Positions 8,272 through 17,946 of a DNA stretch of 64,000 nt are shown here, one piece after another. Numbering within the stretch: the stretch's first letter is position 1; each line of letters starts with the position of its first letter. Source of the DNA: Eubacterium sp. (GTDB taxonomy: Bacteria; Bacillota; Clostridia; Lachnospirales; Lachnospiraceae); assembly GCA_017459345.1 (NCBI GenBank), contig JAFUDC010000077.1:1-64000 (forward strand), in the 5' to 3' direction. A program made the translations under genes and the position numbers. Below the pieces are notes generated by a model that was not told the origin of the DNA, did no database searches, and saw only the letters and a list, made by a program, of their open reading frames with translations.

Positions 8272-9165
8272 TTAGATAAACATCTTATAGGGTCTAAGCT
8301 GCTTTCTGGGAGAATCATATCGATAGACTCCGATAAAGAGTCCGCGGCTGTTATAGACCCGGACCAGGTCACCATCCTCAGGTGGGACTGGCAGGGAGTC
8401 TCCCGCAGGAATGGGGTTCCCATTCATCAGGAGCTTATCATAAGACGGATCTGCAGGGATTGCAGGATAATCCATAAAAACGGAATCTATGGGGCGGACC
8501 AGGTCCATGAGCCGGCCTTCCTCCCTGGCTGCCTCTATCTCTTCCAGAGTAAAGCTGTCAGTAAGATGAAAGTCTGCCACCCTGGTCCGGGTCAGTTCTT
8601 CCATGCATCCGCCGCAGCCTGCCTGCTCTCCTGCGTCTCTGCAAAGGCTCCTGATATAGGTGCCCTTGGAACAGGTGACTGAGAAGGTCACCCTGGGCAG
8701 ATTAATTTCTTTAACATGGATGGACTTGATCTGGACCGGGCAGGGCTTTCGCTCTATCACTATTCCTTCTCTGGCCAGTTCGTAGAGCTTTCTCCCCTTC
8801 ACCTTTTTGGCGGAGTACATGGGAGGAATCTGATTGTAATCACCCACAAAGGACCTAAGGATCTCAGCAATCTCTTCCTCAGTCACATTCACCGGAGCTC
8901 TGCTTAAGATCTGTCCGGAGCAGTCCTCCGTATCCGTGGTCTGTCCCAGAAGGAGAACAGCCTCATAGCTTTTATCCCAGCCGCCGATCAGGTCACAGAG
9001 CTTGGTGGCCTTGCCCAGGCAGACCGGCAGGACGCCGACCGCATCAGGGTCAAGGGTTCCGGTGTGACCGATCTTCTTCTGTCTTATTATACCCCGAAGC
9101 TTTGCCACCACGTCGTGGGAGGTGTATCCTTTTTCTTTTCTTACGTTAACAATTCCGTTTATCAT
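8272..9165 (-). CDS. truB: tRNA pseudouridine-55 synthase
   Basis: 297 residues. 'GIVNVRKEKGYTSHDVVAKLR' and 'KKIGHTGTLDPDAVGVLPVCLGKATKL' carry the TruB signature with the catalytic Asp in GTLDP; 'YKFIPPMYSAKK'-type and 'CSKGTYIRSLCRD' blocks follow. It isomerises U55 in the T-loop of tRNA. The ribosome site is weak, so translation probably depends on the operon. Lies between nrnA-like and ribF as in Bacillus and Clostridium. Confidence 0.96.
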   Translation of the reverse strand: MINGIVNVRKEKGYTSHDVVAKLRGIIRQKKIGHTGTLDPDAVGVLPVCLGKATKLCDLIGGWDKSYEAVLLLGQTTDTEDCSGQILSRAPVNVTEEEIAEILRSFVGDYNQIPPMYSAKKVKGRKLYELAREGIVIERKPCPVQIKSIHVKEINLPRVTFSVTCSKGTYIRSLCRDAGEQAGCGGCMEELTRTRVADFHLTDSFTLEEIEAAREEGRLMDLVRPIDSVFMDYPAIPADPSYDKLLMNGNPIPAGDSLPVPPEDGDLVRVYNSRGLFIGVYRYDSPRKQLRPYKMFI

Positions 9166-9233
9166 TATAGCACATTTTTCTTATGATATTGCAGGTGAAT
9201 TCTTGAATATTCTTATTGCAAATTCACAACAAT

Positions 9234-10202
9234 CTATTCATTCTGATTGATCTGGTCTTCGATCAGGGCTGTGATGGAGTTGATGATATCTCTGAACTCA
9301 CCCTCCATGGTGCAGCCTGCAGCCCGCACGTGACCGCCGCCGCCGAAATACTGGGCGATGGCGCTGACATCAATTCTGCCGTTGGACCGCATGCTGACCT
9401 TGTAGACATGGTCCTCCTTCTCATAGAGGAGCAGGGCACATTCCACACCCTCTGTCACTCTAAGCTGGTCGATGATGCCGTCAAGGTCCGATCCGTCCAC
9501 CCCGTAGAAGGTCATATCTTTCTTTGAGATTACGGAGAAGATCACCATGCCATCCATCATGAGAATGCTCTCCATGAGAGCTCTTCCCAGAATCTGGTTC
9601 TGTATGTAGGTTTTCCGGTAAAATGTATCATCGATGATCCTGTCCGGCCTGACCCCCTTATCAATCAGGGCACCGGCTATCTCCATGGTCTGCCTGCTGG
9701 TGTTGCTGTGCTTGAAGACCCCCGTATCATGGATCAGCCCCAGATAGAGGGCCTGGGCACAGTCATAAGATATCTTATCATAATCCAGAAGATGATAAAG
9801 GACCTCGCAGGCGGAGGATAAGTCCGGCCGGATAAAGCGAAGATCTCCGAAACCCTGGTTTGTGATATGATGATCGATGCAGATCTTATAGGCCGCCTTA
9901 TCGAAATATTTCCTGGCAAAGCCCAGCCGGTCCGGTTCCGAGCTGTCCATGGCAAAATAGAGATCGTAGGTCATCTCCGAAAGGTTTGCTGCCTCGGCTG
10001 CATCCTCATGGATAATCTCAGGGGCATACTTGAGAAAGCGGAATTTATCACTGATGGGCTCCAGGATCACATCGACTGTTTTTTCCGGGTACAGGTCCCT
10101 GATGTAGGTGCACAGAGCCAGGCAGGAGCCCACGCAGTCGCCGTCCGGGTTGGTGTGCCCGGATATGGCGATGGTGGATGCCTTTTCGATTGCTGCGATC
10201 AT
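9234..10202 (-). CDS. nrnA: DHH-family oligoribonuclease/phosphoesterase (NrnA-like)
   Basis: 322 residues. DHH motifs: 'ISGHTNPDGDCVGSCLAL', 'YFAMDSSEPDRLG', 'KICIDHHITNQGFGD' (DHH) and 'IHDTGVFKHSNTS'. The C-terminal DHHA1 domain ends with 'GGGGHVRAAGCTMEG'. NrnA degrades nano-RNA and pAp or cyclic-dinucleotide products; which activity dominates is not readable. The start overlaps the rbfA stop (10199-10202, ATGA), a sign of coupling. Confidence 0.9.
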   Translation of the reverse strand: MIAAIEKASTIAISGHTNPDGDCVGSCLALCTYIRDLYPEKTVDVILEPISDKFRFLKYAPEIIHEDAAEAANLSEMTYDLYFAMDSSEPDRLGFARKYFDKAAYKICIDHHITNQGFGDLRFIRPDLSSACEVLYHLLDYDKISYDCAQALYLGLIHDTGVFKHSNTSRQTMEIAGALIDKGVRPDRIIDDTFYRKTYIQNQILGRALMESILMMDGMVIFSVISKKDMTFYGVDGSDLDGIIDQLRVTEGVECALLLYEKEDHVYKVSMRSNGRIDVSAIAQYFGGGGHVRAAGCTMEGEFRDIINSITALIEDQINQNE

Positions 10203-10585
10203 TCTCCGGCTTCCTCCCTTTCCCTGCGGTGTATATCCGCATTGATCTCATCGATCTTTTTGGACATATTGACACCGTACTCGATAGACTGGTCCATGAT
10301 AAAGCGGATATCCGGCGTATTTCTCAGGTTGATGCTCCTGGCAAGCTCCCGCTTGATATAGCCATGAGCACTCTTTAAGCCGGCAAGAGTATCTTCCTGA
10401 TCTTCCGCAGTGCCCAGAACACTGATATATGCCTTGCAGGTTTTCAGATCCGGGGCAACCTCCACGGAGACCACGGAGGTCATGGGGCTGATCCGGGGAT
10501 CCTTGATCTCCCTGGCAATAATACGGCTCAACTCCTTCTGGACCTCGGAATTAATCCTTATATTTTTAACACTGTTTTTTCTCAT
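10199..10585 (-). CDS. rbfA: Ribosome-binding factor A
   Basis: 128 residues with the KH-like RbfA fold: 'INSEVQKELSRIIAREIKDPRI' and 'VVSVEVAPDLKTCKAYISVLG', then 'RRFIM'-type 'DIRFIMDQSIEYGVNMSKKIDEI'. It assists 16S 5' end maturation of the 30S subunit. AGGAGA site before the ATG. Downstream of infB, its usual partner. Confidence 0.95.
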   Translation of the reverse strand: MRKNSVKNIRINSEVQKELSRIIAREIKDPRISPMTSVVSVEVAPDLKTCKAYISVLGTAEDQEDTLAGLKSAHGYIKRELARSINLRNTPDIRFIMDQSIEYGVNMSKKIDEINADIHRREREEAGE

Positions 10586-10664
10586 AATCGTCTCCTTCTA
10601 TCACTGATTTTTCTCAGATTATTATATCCCGGAGAAATCAGTTGTCAGGATATTCTAAGCTTGA

Positions 10665-13600
10665 TCAGCGCGGAATCTCTTCCATCACGAAGGCCTCAAC
10701 CTGGTCCCCTTCCTTGATGTCGTTGTATTTCTCGAATACACAGCCGCACTCGAATCCGGATTTAACTTCCTTGACATCATCCTTGAAACGCTTCAGGGAT
10801 GCCAGGAGTCCTTCATAGATGACGATACCATCACGAACCAGACGAACCTGGCAGTTACGGCTGATCATACCGTCAACCACATAGCAGCCGGCGATGGTTC
10901 CGACACCGGAAGCCTTGTAGGTCTGGCGAACCTCCAGATGACCAATCACCTTCTCGGCAAATACCGGATCCAGCATACCCTTCATGGCTGCCTCGATATC
11001 CTCGATTGCATTGTAGATGACGCGGTAGAGCCGCATGTCAACCTTCTCTCTCTCAGCCGCTGACTTGGCCTGGGCATCCGGACGTACATTAAATCCGATG
11101 ATGATGGCATTGGATGCGGAGGCAAGCATGACGTCGGATTCATTGATGGCACCTACGCCGCCGTGGATGACCTTGATCATGACTTCCTCGTTGGACAGCT
11201 TCATGAGGCTCTGTCTTACGGCTTCCACAGATCCCTGCACGTCAGCCTTGACCACCAGGTTGAGTTCCTTTACATTTCCTGCCTGGATCTGGTCAAAGAG
11301 GTCATCTAAGGACAGCTTGGTCTTGGTATCCTCCAGCATCTTCTCACGGCCATAGGCGATAAAGGCATCTGCGGTGGCTCTGGCTTCCTTCTCTGTGCCA
11401 TGGGCCATCATGACTTCTCCGGAGAAGGGCACTTCATTCAGGCCCAGGATCTCAACGGGAACGGATGGTCCGGCGGTCTTCACCCGGTTGCCCTTGTCAT
11501 CAAGCATGGCACGGACACGGCCATAGGCATGACCGATGCTGATGGTATCTCCCACATGGAGGGTTCCCTTCTGGATCAGAACGGTGGCTACAGGGCCGCG
11601 GCCCTTGTCAAGCTTTGCCTCGATGACAAGACCTCTGGCCATTCTCTTGGGGTTGGCCTTGAGCTCTAAGACCTCTGCGGTGAGGGTGATCATCTCAAGA
11701 AGCTCCTCGATACCTTCCCCGGTCTTGGCGGAAACCGGAACGAATACTGTACTTCCGCCCCAATCCTCAGCAATCAGCTCATACTCGGTAAGCTCCTGCT
11801 TAACGCGCTCCACATTGGCGCCTTCCTTATCAATCTTGTTGACTGCCACGATTACCTCAACGCCGGCAGCCTTGGCATGGTTGATTGCCTCGATGGTCTG
11901 GGGCATGACACCGTCATCCGCAGCCACAACCAGAACAGCAATATCCGTTGCCTGGGCTCCTCTTAACCGCATGGAAGTAAATGCTTCATGTCCCGGAGTG
12001 TCTAAGAAGGTAATCTTCTCACCGTTGATGTCCACCACGTAGGCACCGATATGCTGGGTGATACCGCCGGCCTCACCGGCAGTTACCTGGGTGGAACGGA
12101 TATAGTCAAGCAGGGAGGTCTTACCATGGTCAACATGACCCATAACACAGACAACCGGAGGTCTTCCGACCATCTTGCTTTCGTCCTCCTCCTCTTCCTT
12201 TAGGAGTTCCTCAATTACATCAACCTGGACTTCTTCCTCAGCGATACAGTTGTACTCAAGGGCAAGCTCTGCTGCCTCATCAAAGGAGAATTCTGTATTG
12301 ATGGTTACCATCTGTCCGGCCAGGAAGAGCTTCTTGATAATAACAGAGGGAGCTACCTTACATGCATCTGCCAGTTCCTTCAGGGAAACGGGATTGGGCA
12401 GGGTGATGTTGCGGATTACTTCTTCCTTGGGCTCTGCCTTCTTCGGCGGTTTCAGAACCGGTGCCTTGGTGTTCTTATTCTGGTTCTTGCGGCTCTTCTG
12501 ATTATTATTGCCGTTAGCAAAGTTGTTATTCTTGTTGTTGTTATTATTCTTTCTGTTGTTCCTTCCGCCCCGGTTATCTCTTGGCTCACCGCTGCGGTTA
12601 TTGTTATCCCGGCTGTGTTCCCGGTTGATCTCATGACGATTGGTATTGCCGCTGCGGCTTTCCTTGGTGGCAAATCCGGGATCGGCATTCATGCCCTGGG
12701 ACCGGCTGCGATTGCGGTCGCCGGCACGGTCAGGTCTTCTGCCATCCTGATTTCTGTTATCCGGTCTTCTGTCCCGATTGCCCTCACCCGGGCGGCTGCT
12801 TCTGTCGCGGTTTCCCTCGCCCGGACGACCGCTTCGGCGGCTTCCATCAGCACTTCTCTCGGGTCTTCTGCCTTCTCCGTTCCGGTCAGGTCTTCTGCCA
12901 TCACCACTGCGCTCCGGCCTTCTGCCTTCGCCCGGACGGCCTACCCTGTCCCGGCTTCCCTCTGCAGGACGTGGGCCCCGCTCACGACTGCCCTCCGGCC
13001 TTCTCTGGCCGCCTTCTGCACGGACAGGTCTTCTCTCACGGCTGCCCTCGCCTGGACGGCCGCTTCTCTCACGGTTTCCCTCTGCAGGGCGCGGGCTGCG
13101 CTCACGATTGCCCTCCGGCCTTCTCTGGCCGCCTTCAGGACGCTCGGTTCTTCTCTCCCGGCTGCCGTCAGCGGGACGAATGCTGCGTTCCCGGCTTCCA
13201 TCTGCAGGACGCGGGCTGCGCTCCCGACCTCCCTCCGGTCTTCTCTGGACGCCTTCAGGACGCTCAGGCCTTCTCTCACGGCTTCCATCTGCAGGTCGCA
13301 GGCTGCGTTCACGGCTTCCCTCCGGCCTTCTCTGGACGCCTTCAGGACGTTCAGGTCTTCTCTCCCTGCTTCCATCTGCAGGTCGTGGGCTGTGCTCACG
13401 GCTTCCCTCCGGCCTTCTCTGACTGCCTTCAGGACGTTCAGGTCTTCTTTCCCGACTGCCTTCTGCAGGACGCGGACTGTGCTCTCGGCTTCCCTCCACA
13501 GGACGTCTCTCTCTGACAGCCTCACTCCTTACCGGTGCTTCTGCTGCCCTGGTCTTTAGCTGTTCTGTCTGCCTTGGAGCTTCCCCTGCCGGCGCTGCTG

Positions 13601-13772
13601 TCACCTTTTCCTTCTGATTACGGAAGAGTGGTTTCAGATTCTCCACATTATCCTCCGTGACCGTGCTCATATGACTCTTAACCTCTATACCCTGCTGCTT
13701 TAATGCAGCGATAATTTCGTTACTGCTTTTGCTGAATAATTTTGCTACTTCATGTACTCTCATTTTCGGCAT
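10665..13772 (-). CDS. infB: Translation initiation factor IF-2 with a long Arg-rich repeat region
   Basis: 1035 residues. First IF2_N module at about 1-52; then about 74-380 a low-complexity stretch of ~10-residue units (variants of [28 protein letters not shown]); an Asn-rich stretch around 404-430; the second N domain near 460-490; the G domain with G1 GHVDHGKTS near 545, 'DTPGHEAF' and 'NKIDK'; then domains II-IV. The core is fully conserved and should bind fMet-tRNA and GTP. The repeat makes it ~300 residues longer than E. coli or B. subtilis forms and gives it strong positive charge. GGAGGTG site 7 bases before the ATG. Confidence 0.97.
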   Translation of the reverse strand: MPKMRVHEVAKLFSKSSNEIIAALKQQGIEVKSHMSTVTEDNVENLKPLFRNQKEKVTAAPAGEAPRQTEQLKTRAAEAPVRSEAVRERRPVEGSREHSPRPAEGSRERRPERPEGSQRRPEGSREHSPRPADGSRERRPERPEGVQRRPEGSRERSLRPADGSRERRPERPEGVQRRPEGGRERSPRPADGSRERSIRPADGSRERRTERPEGGQRRPEGNRERSPRPAEGNRERSGRPGEGSRERRPVRAEGGQRRPEGSRERGPRPAEGSRDRVGRPGEGRRPERSGDGRRPDRNGEGRRPERSADGSRRSGRPGEGNRDRSSRPGEGNRDRRPDNRNQDGRRPDRAGDRNRSRSQGMNADPGFATKESRSGNTNRHEINREHSRDNNNRSGEPRDNRGGRNNRKNNNNNKNNNFANGNNNQKSRKNQNKNTKAPVLKPPKKAEPKEEVIRNITLPNPVSLKELADACKVAPSVIIKKLFLAGQMVTINTEFSFDEAAELALEYNCIAEEEVQVDVIEELLKEEEEDESKMVGRPPVVCVMGHVDHGKTSLLDYIRSTQVTAGEAGGITQHIGAYVVDINGEKITFLDTPGHEAFTSMRLRGAQATDIAVLVVAADDGVMPQTIEAINHAKAAGVEVIVAVNKIDKEGANVERVKQELTEYELIAEDWGGSTVFVPVSAKTGEGIEELLEMITLTAEVLELKANPKRMARGLVIEAKLDKGRGPVATVLIQKGTLHVGDTISIGHAYGRVRAMLDDKGNRVKTAGPSVPVEILGLNEVPFSGEVMMAHGTEKEARATADAFIAYGREKMLEDTKTKLSLDDLFDQIQAGNVKELNLVVKADVQGSVEAVRQSLMKLSNEEVMIKVIHGGVGAINESDVMLASASNAIIIGFNVRPDAQAKSAAEREKVDMRLYRVIYNAIEDIEAAMKGMLDPVFAEKVIGHLEVRQTYKASGVGTIAGCYVVDGMISRNCQVRLVRDGIVIYEGLLASLKRFKDDVKEVKSGFECGCVFEKYNDIKEGDQVEAFVMEEIPR
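12640..13550 (-). repeat. Tandem coding repeat of the IF-2 Arg-rich region
   Basis: About 0.9 kb of degenerate repeats of 30-60 bases encoding [14 protein letters not shown] units. The same third-position choices recur between units, which indicates repeated slippage or recombination. Long open frames on the plus strand here are by-products of this composition. Confidence 0.85.
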
Positions 13773-13816
13773 CCGCTACACCTCCATATTTAGATCGAAC
13801 TGCTGCACTTTAAGTA

Positions 13817-14134
13817 TCACTTAACTGCTGCATCTATTCTCTTAATCACTGACTTTGCAAAACCTTCATCTAATATACAGATGGAAGCCCTGTATGCCTT
13901 GCCGGACCACTGTCCGAGTTTTTCCTTTGTTCCGAATATCCTGATCGGCGTCTGATAGAAGCTGCACATATCGGTATAGGACTTCTTCGTGTTCTCAGAG
14001 GCATCCTCTGCCACAATAACCAGCTTACCCAGACCGGATTTCACTTTATTCTCCACGGAGAACTCTCCGCTGACCAGCTGTCCGGCTCTTGTAGCCAGAC
14101 CGATCATGGATAATATCTTATCTTCCTGCGTCAA
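13817..14134 (-). CDS. L7Ae/L30e-type ribosomal-like protein (YlxQ)
   Basis: 105 residues. L7Ae fold: 'LSMIGLATRAGQLVSGEFSVENKVKSGLGKLVIVAEDASENTKKS', with the GLATRAG and KLVIVAEDAS blocks of kink-turn binding proteins. YlxQ binds kink-turn RNA in Bacillus. Its start overlaps the end of ylxR by 17 bases; infB follows. Part of the conserved nusA-ylxR-ylxQ-infB order. Confidence 0.9.
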   Translation of the reverse strand: MTQEDKILSMIGLATRAGQLVSGEFSVENKVKSGLGKLVIVAEDASENTKKSYTDMCSFYQTPIRIFGTKEKLGQWSGKAYRASICILDEGFAKSVIKRIDAAVK

Positions 14135-14393
14135 GTTCTATCATTTCCTCCTTAAGACGATCATATATCTCATCAGGAATGGCAATCTTCAGGGAACGTT
14201 CCAGGCCCTTTGAACGTTTTGCCTTCATTAGGCAGTCGGATGAATAACACAGATATGCTCCACGGCCGTTCTGTTTACCCTTGGTATCGATCATCACATT
14301 TCCCTCGGGAGTGCGGATGATCCGGAGCAGATCTCTCTTTGCTTTCATTTCCCGGCAGCCTACACACTGTCTGTTCGGTATCTTCTTTCCCAT
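14118..14393 (-). CDS. ylxR: YlxR-family RNA-binding protein (DUF448)
   Basis: 91 residues. 'RQCVGCREMKAKRDLLRIIRTPEGNVMIDTKGKQNGRGAYLC' contains the family signature CxxCR and the GRGAYLC block. Function is thought to be RNA binding or transcription-related; not settled. Starts shortly after the nusA stop with only a weak ribosome site, suggesting re-initiation. Confidence 0.92.
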   Translation of the reverse strand: MGKKIPNRQCVGCREMKAKRDLLRIIRTPEGNVMIDTKGKQNGRGAYLCYSSDCLMKAKRSKGLERSLKIAIPDEIYDRLKEEMIELDAGR

Positions 14394-14411
14394 GATTTTA
14401 CACCAGTCTGA

Positions 14412-16307
14412 TTACTCTTCCTCGTCAGAATAACTGCCGTCATCATATTGATCAACGTCATAATATTCCTCATCAGAATACTCGCCGTCGGCATACTGTT
14501 CATCGTCATAATATTCGTCGTCGGCATATTCTTCATCGGAATATTCACCGTCATCATACTGTTCGTCGTCGGCGTATTCTTCATCAGCATACTCGCCGTC
14601 GTCATACTGTTCATCGTCATAATATTCGTCGTCGGCATATTCTTCGTCGGAATATTCACCTTCATCGTACTGTTCATCGTCGGCATAATCTTCGTCGGAA
14701 TACTCGCCTTCGTCGTACTGGTCGTCGTCATAGTATTCGTCATCAGAATATTCACCTTCATCGTACTGGTCGTCATCGGCATAATCTTCGTCGGAATACT
14801 CACCGTCATCGTACTGGTCGTCGTCATAGTATTCCTCGTCTGTATATTCCTCATCAGAATACTCAGCGTCGTCATACTGTTCGTCATCAGCATATTCTTC
14901 GTCAGCATACTCGCCGTCGTCATACTGTTCGTCATCAGCATAATCTTCGTCAGAATACTCGCCTTCGTCATAGTATTCGTCGTCTGCATATTCCTCGTCG
15001 GAATACTCGCCTTCGTCGTACTGTTCATCATCGGCGTATTCCTCGTCAGAATACTCACCGTCTTCATACTGTTCGTCACCGGCATGTTCATCGTCGGAAT
15101 AGGAGGCTTCTCCCTTATCGTCTTCCGGATAATCATCATAATGATCATCTGCATAATCATCAGATTCATTATTTACATCGTCTGCAAAACCATCAGATTC
15201 ATTATATGCATCATCTAAATTATCATAACCGGCATCAGAATCAAAATCATCGAAGTCAAGCTCTTCCATAAGCTCTGCAGCCTGGGATTCGCTCTTGATA
15301 TCAATCTTATAACCGGTAAGCCTTGCGGCAAGCCGGGCATTCTGCCCCTCCTTGCCGATGGCAAGTGAGAGCTGATAATCCGGTACCACTACCCTGGCAC
15401 TCTTCTCCAGCTGATTTACGGAGACAGACACCACATTGGAGGGACTTAAGGCATTCTTGATCAGGCGGGCCGGATCATCGTCCCATGCAATAATATCGAT
15501 CTTTTCACCCTGAAGGTCACCTACAATGGCATCCACCCGGATACCGTTCTTACCAACACAGGCACCCACCGGGTCCACATTGGGGTCATTGGAGGAAACT
15601 GCGATCTTGGTCCGGGATCCTGCTTCCCTGGCGATGCTGCGGATTTCCACAATACCTTCAAATACTTCTGTAACTTCTTTTTCAAATAATCTCTTAACCA
15701 GATCTTTATGTGTCCTGGAGACCAGAATGCGGGGTCCTTTGTTGGTATCCTTAACCTCAACGACATAAAGCTTGATGCGGTCTGTAGGATGGAATACCTC
15801 ACCCTTCACCTGTTCCTTTTCGGTAAGAACCGCATCTGTCTTATCATCCAGACTGACGCAGATATTCTTCCCGTTAAAGCGCTGTACAACACCTGTTACC
15901 AGGTCCTTCTCCTTGTGCTGGAAATGCTCATAAAGCACCCGGCGTTCCTCTTCCTTGATCTTCTGAACGATAACACTTCTGGCATGCTGGGCTGCAATCC
16001 TGCCGAAATTCTTGGGGGTAACCGATATATTCACAATATCCCCAAGCTCATAGTGGATATCCCTCATCTTGGCATCTTCCAGACTAATCTCATAAGAGGA
16101 GTCTTCCACCTCTTCCACGACAGTCTTTTCCAGGAATACGGTGATCTCTGCTGTATCCCGGTCCATATGTACCTTGACCACAGCATTCTTCCCGAAATCT
16201 CTGTTGCAGGCTGCCACCAGAGAATCCTCGATTGCCTGAATAATGACTTCCTTCTCTATATGCTTCTCTTCCTGAAGATCGTCAAGGGCTTTGATCAGTT
16301 CCTTCAT
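14412..16307 (-). CDS. nusA: Transcription termination/antitermination factor NusA with a long acidic tail
   Basis: 631 residues. Residues ~1-130 are the RNA-polymerase-binding N domain, then S1 ('GVVQRFNGKNICVSLDDKTDAVL'), KH1 ('VDPVGACVGKNGIRVDAIVGDL') and KH2 ('YQLSLAIGKEGQNARLAARLTGYKIDI'). The normal core ends near 340. Residues ~348-631 are almost only Asp, Glu, Tyr, Ser, Gly and Ala in repeats like GEYSDEEYADDEQYD, with a single Lys. Firmicutes NusA is usually ~350-400 residues, so this tail is a large addition. AGGAGG before the ATG. Confidence 0.97.
   Translation of the reverse strand: MKELIKALDDLQEEKHIEKEVIIQAIEDSLVAACNRDFGKNAVVKVHMDRDTAEITVFLEKTVVEEVEDSSYEISLEDAKMRDIHYELGDIVNISVTPKNFGRIAAQHARSVIVQKIKEEERRVLYEHFQHKEKDLVTGVVQRFNGKNICVSLDDKTDAVLTEKEQVKGEVFHPTDRIKLYVVEVKDTNKGPRILVSRTHKDLVKRLFEKEVTEVFEGIVEIRSIAREAGSRTKIAVSSNDPNVDPVGACVGKNGIRVDAIVGDLQGEKIDIIAWDDDPARLIKNALSPSNVVSVSVNQLEKSARVVVPDYQLSLAIGKEGQNARLAARLTGYKIDIKSESQAAELMEELDFDDFDSDAGYDNLDDAYNESDGFADDVNNESDDYADDHYDDYPEDDKGEASYSDDEHAGDEQYEDGEYSDEEYADDEQYDEGEYSDEEYADDEYYDEGEYSDEDYADDEQYDDGEYADEEYADDEQYDDAEYSDEEYTDEEYYDDDQYDDGEYSDEDYADDDQYDEGEYSDDEYYDDDQYDEGEYSDEDYADDEQYDEGEYSDEEYADDEYYDDEQYDDGEYADEEYADDEQYDDGEYSDEEYADDEYYDDEQYADGEYSDEEYYDVDQYDDGSYSDEEE
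14415..15120 (-). repeat. Tandem coding repeat of the NusA acidic tail
   Basis: About 0.7 kb of degenerate repeats with units of 45 bases (15 codons) or multiples, coding EGEYSDEEYADDEQY-type blocks. Synonymous differences between units show repeated duplication with selection for acidity and tyrosines. Confidence 0.85.
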
Positions 16308-16366
16308 TGTAATAATTCCTCCTCTAATTACGCCAGCTTTTATCTGCCTAACGTTGTCGGATGCCC

Positions 16367-16405
16367 GATCTTGTTGCTCTCTTGCTTCGCAATAGAGACA
16401 AGATC
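16367..16405. repeat. Stem-loop between rimP and nusA
   Basis: GATCTTGT (16367-16374) pairs with ACAAGATC (16398-16405), enclosing a second stem around TTGCTTCGCAA. No T-run follows on the minus strand, so a processing site or attenuator is more likely than a terminator. Confidence 0.5.
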
Positions 16406-16461
16406 CGGCTCCTAAAATATAACCGAAATCACCTATGTGATTGCGCGAGCGGCGCGGTATG

Positions 16462-16923
16462 TTAGAAATCTATAGCCAGACGAATCGATGCAATATTCTT
16501 TCTCGGCAGACAGACCTCTTTCCCTTCTGCTTCGATCGTAACGGAAAGATCATCGAAGGATAAGAGAACACCATCCCACTCCTTCTTACCGTCTGCAGCC
16601 TGATATAATTTACACTCTACAGATTCGCCAATACTTCTTAAAAAGTCCTTATCCTTTTTGAGCTGCCGGCCCAGACCCGGGGAGCTGACTTCCAGAATAT
16701 AAGGATCTTTGATGAAATCCTCCTCATCAAGCTTAGCCTCCAGGGCCCGGCTGATCAGGACACAGTCATCAATATTAATGCCGCCTTCCTTATCTGCATA
16801 GACACGCAGATACCAGTTGGCTCCTTCCTTCACATACTCCACATCGACAAGTTCAAAATCATTCTCCTCGATGATCGGGGTCACCAGTCTCTCTGTTCTT
16901 TCAACAATCTCTGTTTTTTTCAT
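16462..16923 (-). CDS. rimP: Ribosome maturation factor RimP
   Basis: 153 residues. 'FELVDVEYVKEGANWYLRVYADKEGGINIDDC' and 'YILEVSSPGLGRQLKKDKDF' are the RimP signatures. Needed for 30S assembly. First gene of the operon rimP-nusA-ylxR-ylxQ-infB-rbfA-nrnA-truB-ribF-cytidylate-kinase-like. The ribosome site GAAGGTGAG precedes the ATG. A terminator at 16955-16982 isolates it from the iron operon upstream. Confidence 0.95.
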   Translation of the reverse strand: MKKTEIVERTERLVTPIIEENDFELVDVEYVKEGANWYLRVYADKEGGINIDDCVLISRALEAKLDEEDFIKDPYILEVSSPGLGRQLKKDKDFLRSIGESVECKLYQAADGKKEWDGVLLSFDDLSVTIEAEGKEVCLPRKNIASIRLAIDF

Positions 16924-16954
16924 GTTGTCTCACCTTCTTTCCTTTGCTCAACAA

Positions 16955-16982
16955 ATAAGAGTGGGCGTCTGCCCACTCTTAT
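16955..16982 (-). terminator. Rho-independent terminator of the feo operon
   Basis: ATAAGAGTGGGC (16955-16966), loop GTCT, GCCCACTCTTAT (16971-16982): a perfect 12-bp stem. On the minus strand it is followed by TTGTTG. Lies 58 bases after the NifX-like stop. Confidence 0.75.
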
Positions 16983-17039
16983 CATTGACCTTATTCTTCA
17001 TGATTCTAACACAAATACGAAAAAGAATCAAGTAAATAT

Positions 17040-17387
17040 TTACATTTCCTGAAGCTTCCCTGCCGCAAATGCGTTCACGGCCGCCCTGGCGCCCCCGTCA
17101 AAGCTGTAGAGGGAAAAACCGGCTGCCTTCAGCTTACTCATGGCCCGGGGACCGTAATTCCTGCAGATCAGGCCATCGATCCTGCATGCCTTAAGCTGGT
17201 CTATGGTGTCATCCATATCTTTGGAATAGACAGAGAGAATCTGCATCCTCACTACCTTATCCTCGTCTACTGCATAAATCCAGAAAGCCTCTGACCTTTC
17301 GAAGTTACATATCTCACTTCCCGTATAGGATACCGCAATGATATCCGTGGCATAGACCTTTTTTAATCTTCCAAGCATATCTCTCAC
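17040..17387 (-). CDS. NifB/NifX-type iron-(molybdenum) cluster-binding domain protein
   Basis: 115 residues. The pattern 'IIAVSYTGSEICNFERSEAFWIYAVDEDKVV' followed by 'IDQLKACRIDGLICRNYGPRAMSKLKAAGFSLYSF' and 'AAVNAFAAGKL' matches the dinitrogenase iron-molybdenum cofactor domain, where small proteins carry Fe-S or FeMo precursor clusters. Stand-alone members occur in anaerobes without nitrogenase. It is the last gene of the Fur-controlled feo operon, which suggests handling of iron or Fe-S. Whether it binds a cluster is unproven. Confidence 0.75.
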   Translation of the reverse strand: MRDMLGRLKKVYATDIIAVSYTGSEICNFERSEAFWIYAVDEDKVVRMQILSVYSKDMDDTIDQLKACRIDGLICRNYGPRAMSKLKAAGFSLYSFDGGARAAVNAFAAGKLQEM

Positions 17388-17435
17388 TTTCCGGGGAACC
17401 CCCCTGTCTATATCCTATAGGAACCAGCAGAAACC

Positions 17436-17684
17436 TTATCTATACCCGAAGAGGCCCTTTTTACAGGCCTGGCTTTCCGCCCCCAGGCAATGGTAGCCGA
17501 TGGGTGCGAGGGCTGACTCAATCTGGTCCCTGGTCAGAGCCTGCTCACTGATAATCACTGACTGATTCTTCTTATGGGAGGAAGTCACCTTCTTCACCGC
17601 AAAAGACTTTCTGATCCGTTCATTGATATGTGCCTCGCACATATCACACATCATGCCATCCACGGAGGCAATTGTTTTGTACAT
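17436..17684 (-). CDS. HMA-like heavy-metal-binding small protein
   Basis: 82 residues. 'TIASVDGMMCDMCEAHINERIRKSF' holds an MxCxxC metal motif as in copper chaperones; the strand 'NQSVIISEQALTRDQIESALAPIGYHC' completes the ferredoxin-like HMA fold. HMA proteins usually bind Cu(I) or Zn; the placement in an iron operon is notable. No signal or membrane segment. Confidence 0.75.
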   Translation of the reverse strand: MYKTIASVDGMMCDMCEAHINERIRKSFAVKKVTSSHKKNQSVIISEQALTRDQIESALAPIGYHCLGAESQACKKGLFGYR

Positions 17685-17702
17685 ATGATCACCTTACCCT
17701 TA

Positions 17703-17921
17703 TCATTGTCTATCAGGAGCTGACGGAAGTTTCTGGCGCTTCTTTTTAATCGTGATGATATATTCAGAATCATTCTGCCCGCCGCATCCGCCGCAGGAAC
17801 CACCTTGGCAGCCTTTACAGCCGCCGCAGGAGCCTCCCTTATGCTCGTTTATTATGTTTCTGACACAGAGACCTGCAAGGGCTGCCACCGCCAGAATAAC
17901 AATACAATAACCTATTCCCAA
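17703..17921 (-). CDS. FeoB-associated Cys-rich membrane protein
   Basis: 72 residues. One N-terminal membrane helix (YCIVILAVAALAGLCV), then a Gly/Cys cluster 'GGSCGGCKGCQGGSCGGCGG' with six Cys, then a basic tail. This is the usual companion of FeoB in Clostridia and is proposed to pass or sense iron at the transporter. It follows feoB by 25 bases. Confidence 0.88.
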   Translation of the reverse strand: MGIGYCIVILAVAALAGLCVRNIINEHKGGSCGGCKGCQGGSCGGCGGQNDSEYIITIKKKRQKLPSAPDRQ

Positions 17922-17946
17922 TATTTGATCCTCTTTAACTATGTTT

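Noticed and set aside
8220..8272. FMN riboswitch before ribF
   Set aside because: The gap to truB is about 50 bases and the gene is inside an operon; no riboswitch core is present.
12615..13559. Long plus-strand open frames (up to 314 codons) over infB
   Set aside because: They are by-products of the GC-rich Arg repeat read on the opposite strand; no ribosome site and no family resemblance.
14448..15218. 256-codon hydrophobic plus-strand frame over nusA
   Set aside because: Antisense of the Asp/Glu/Tyr repeat naturally reads as Val/Ile/Phe; no start signal or family.
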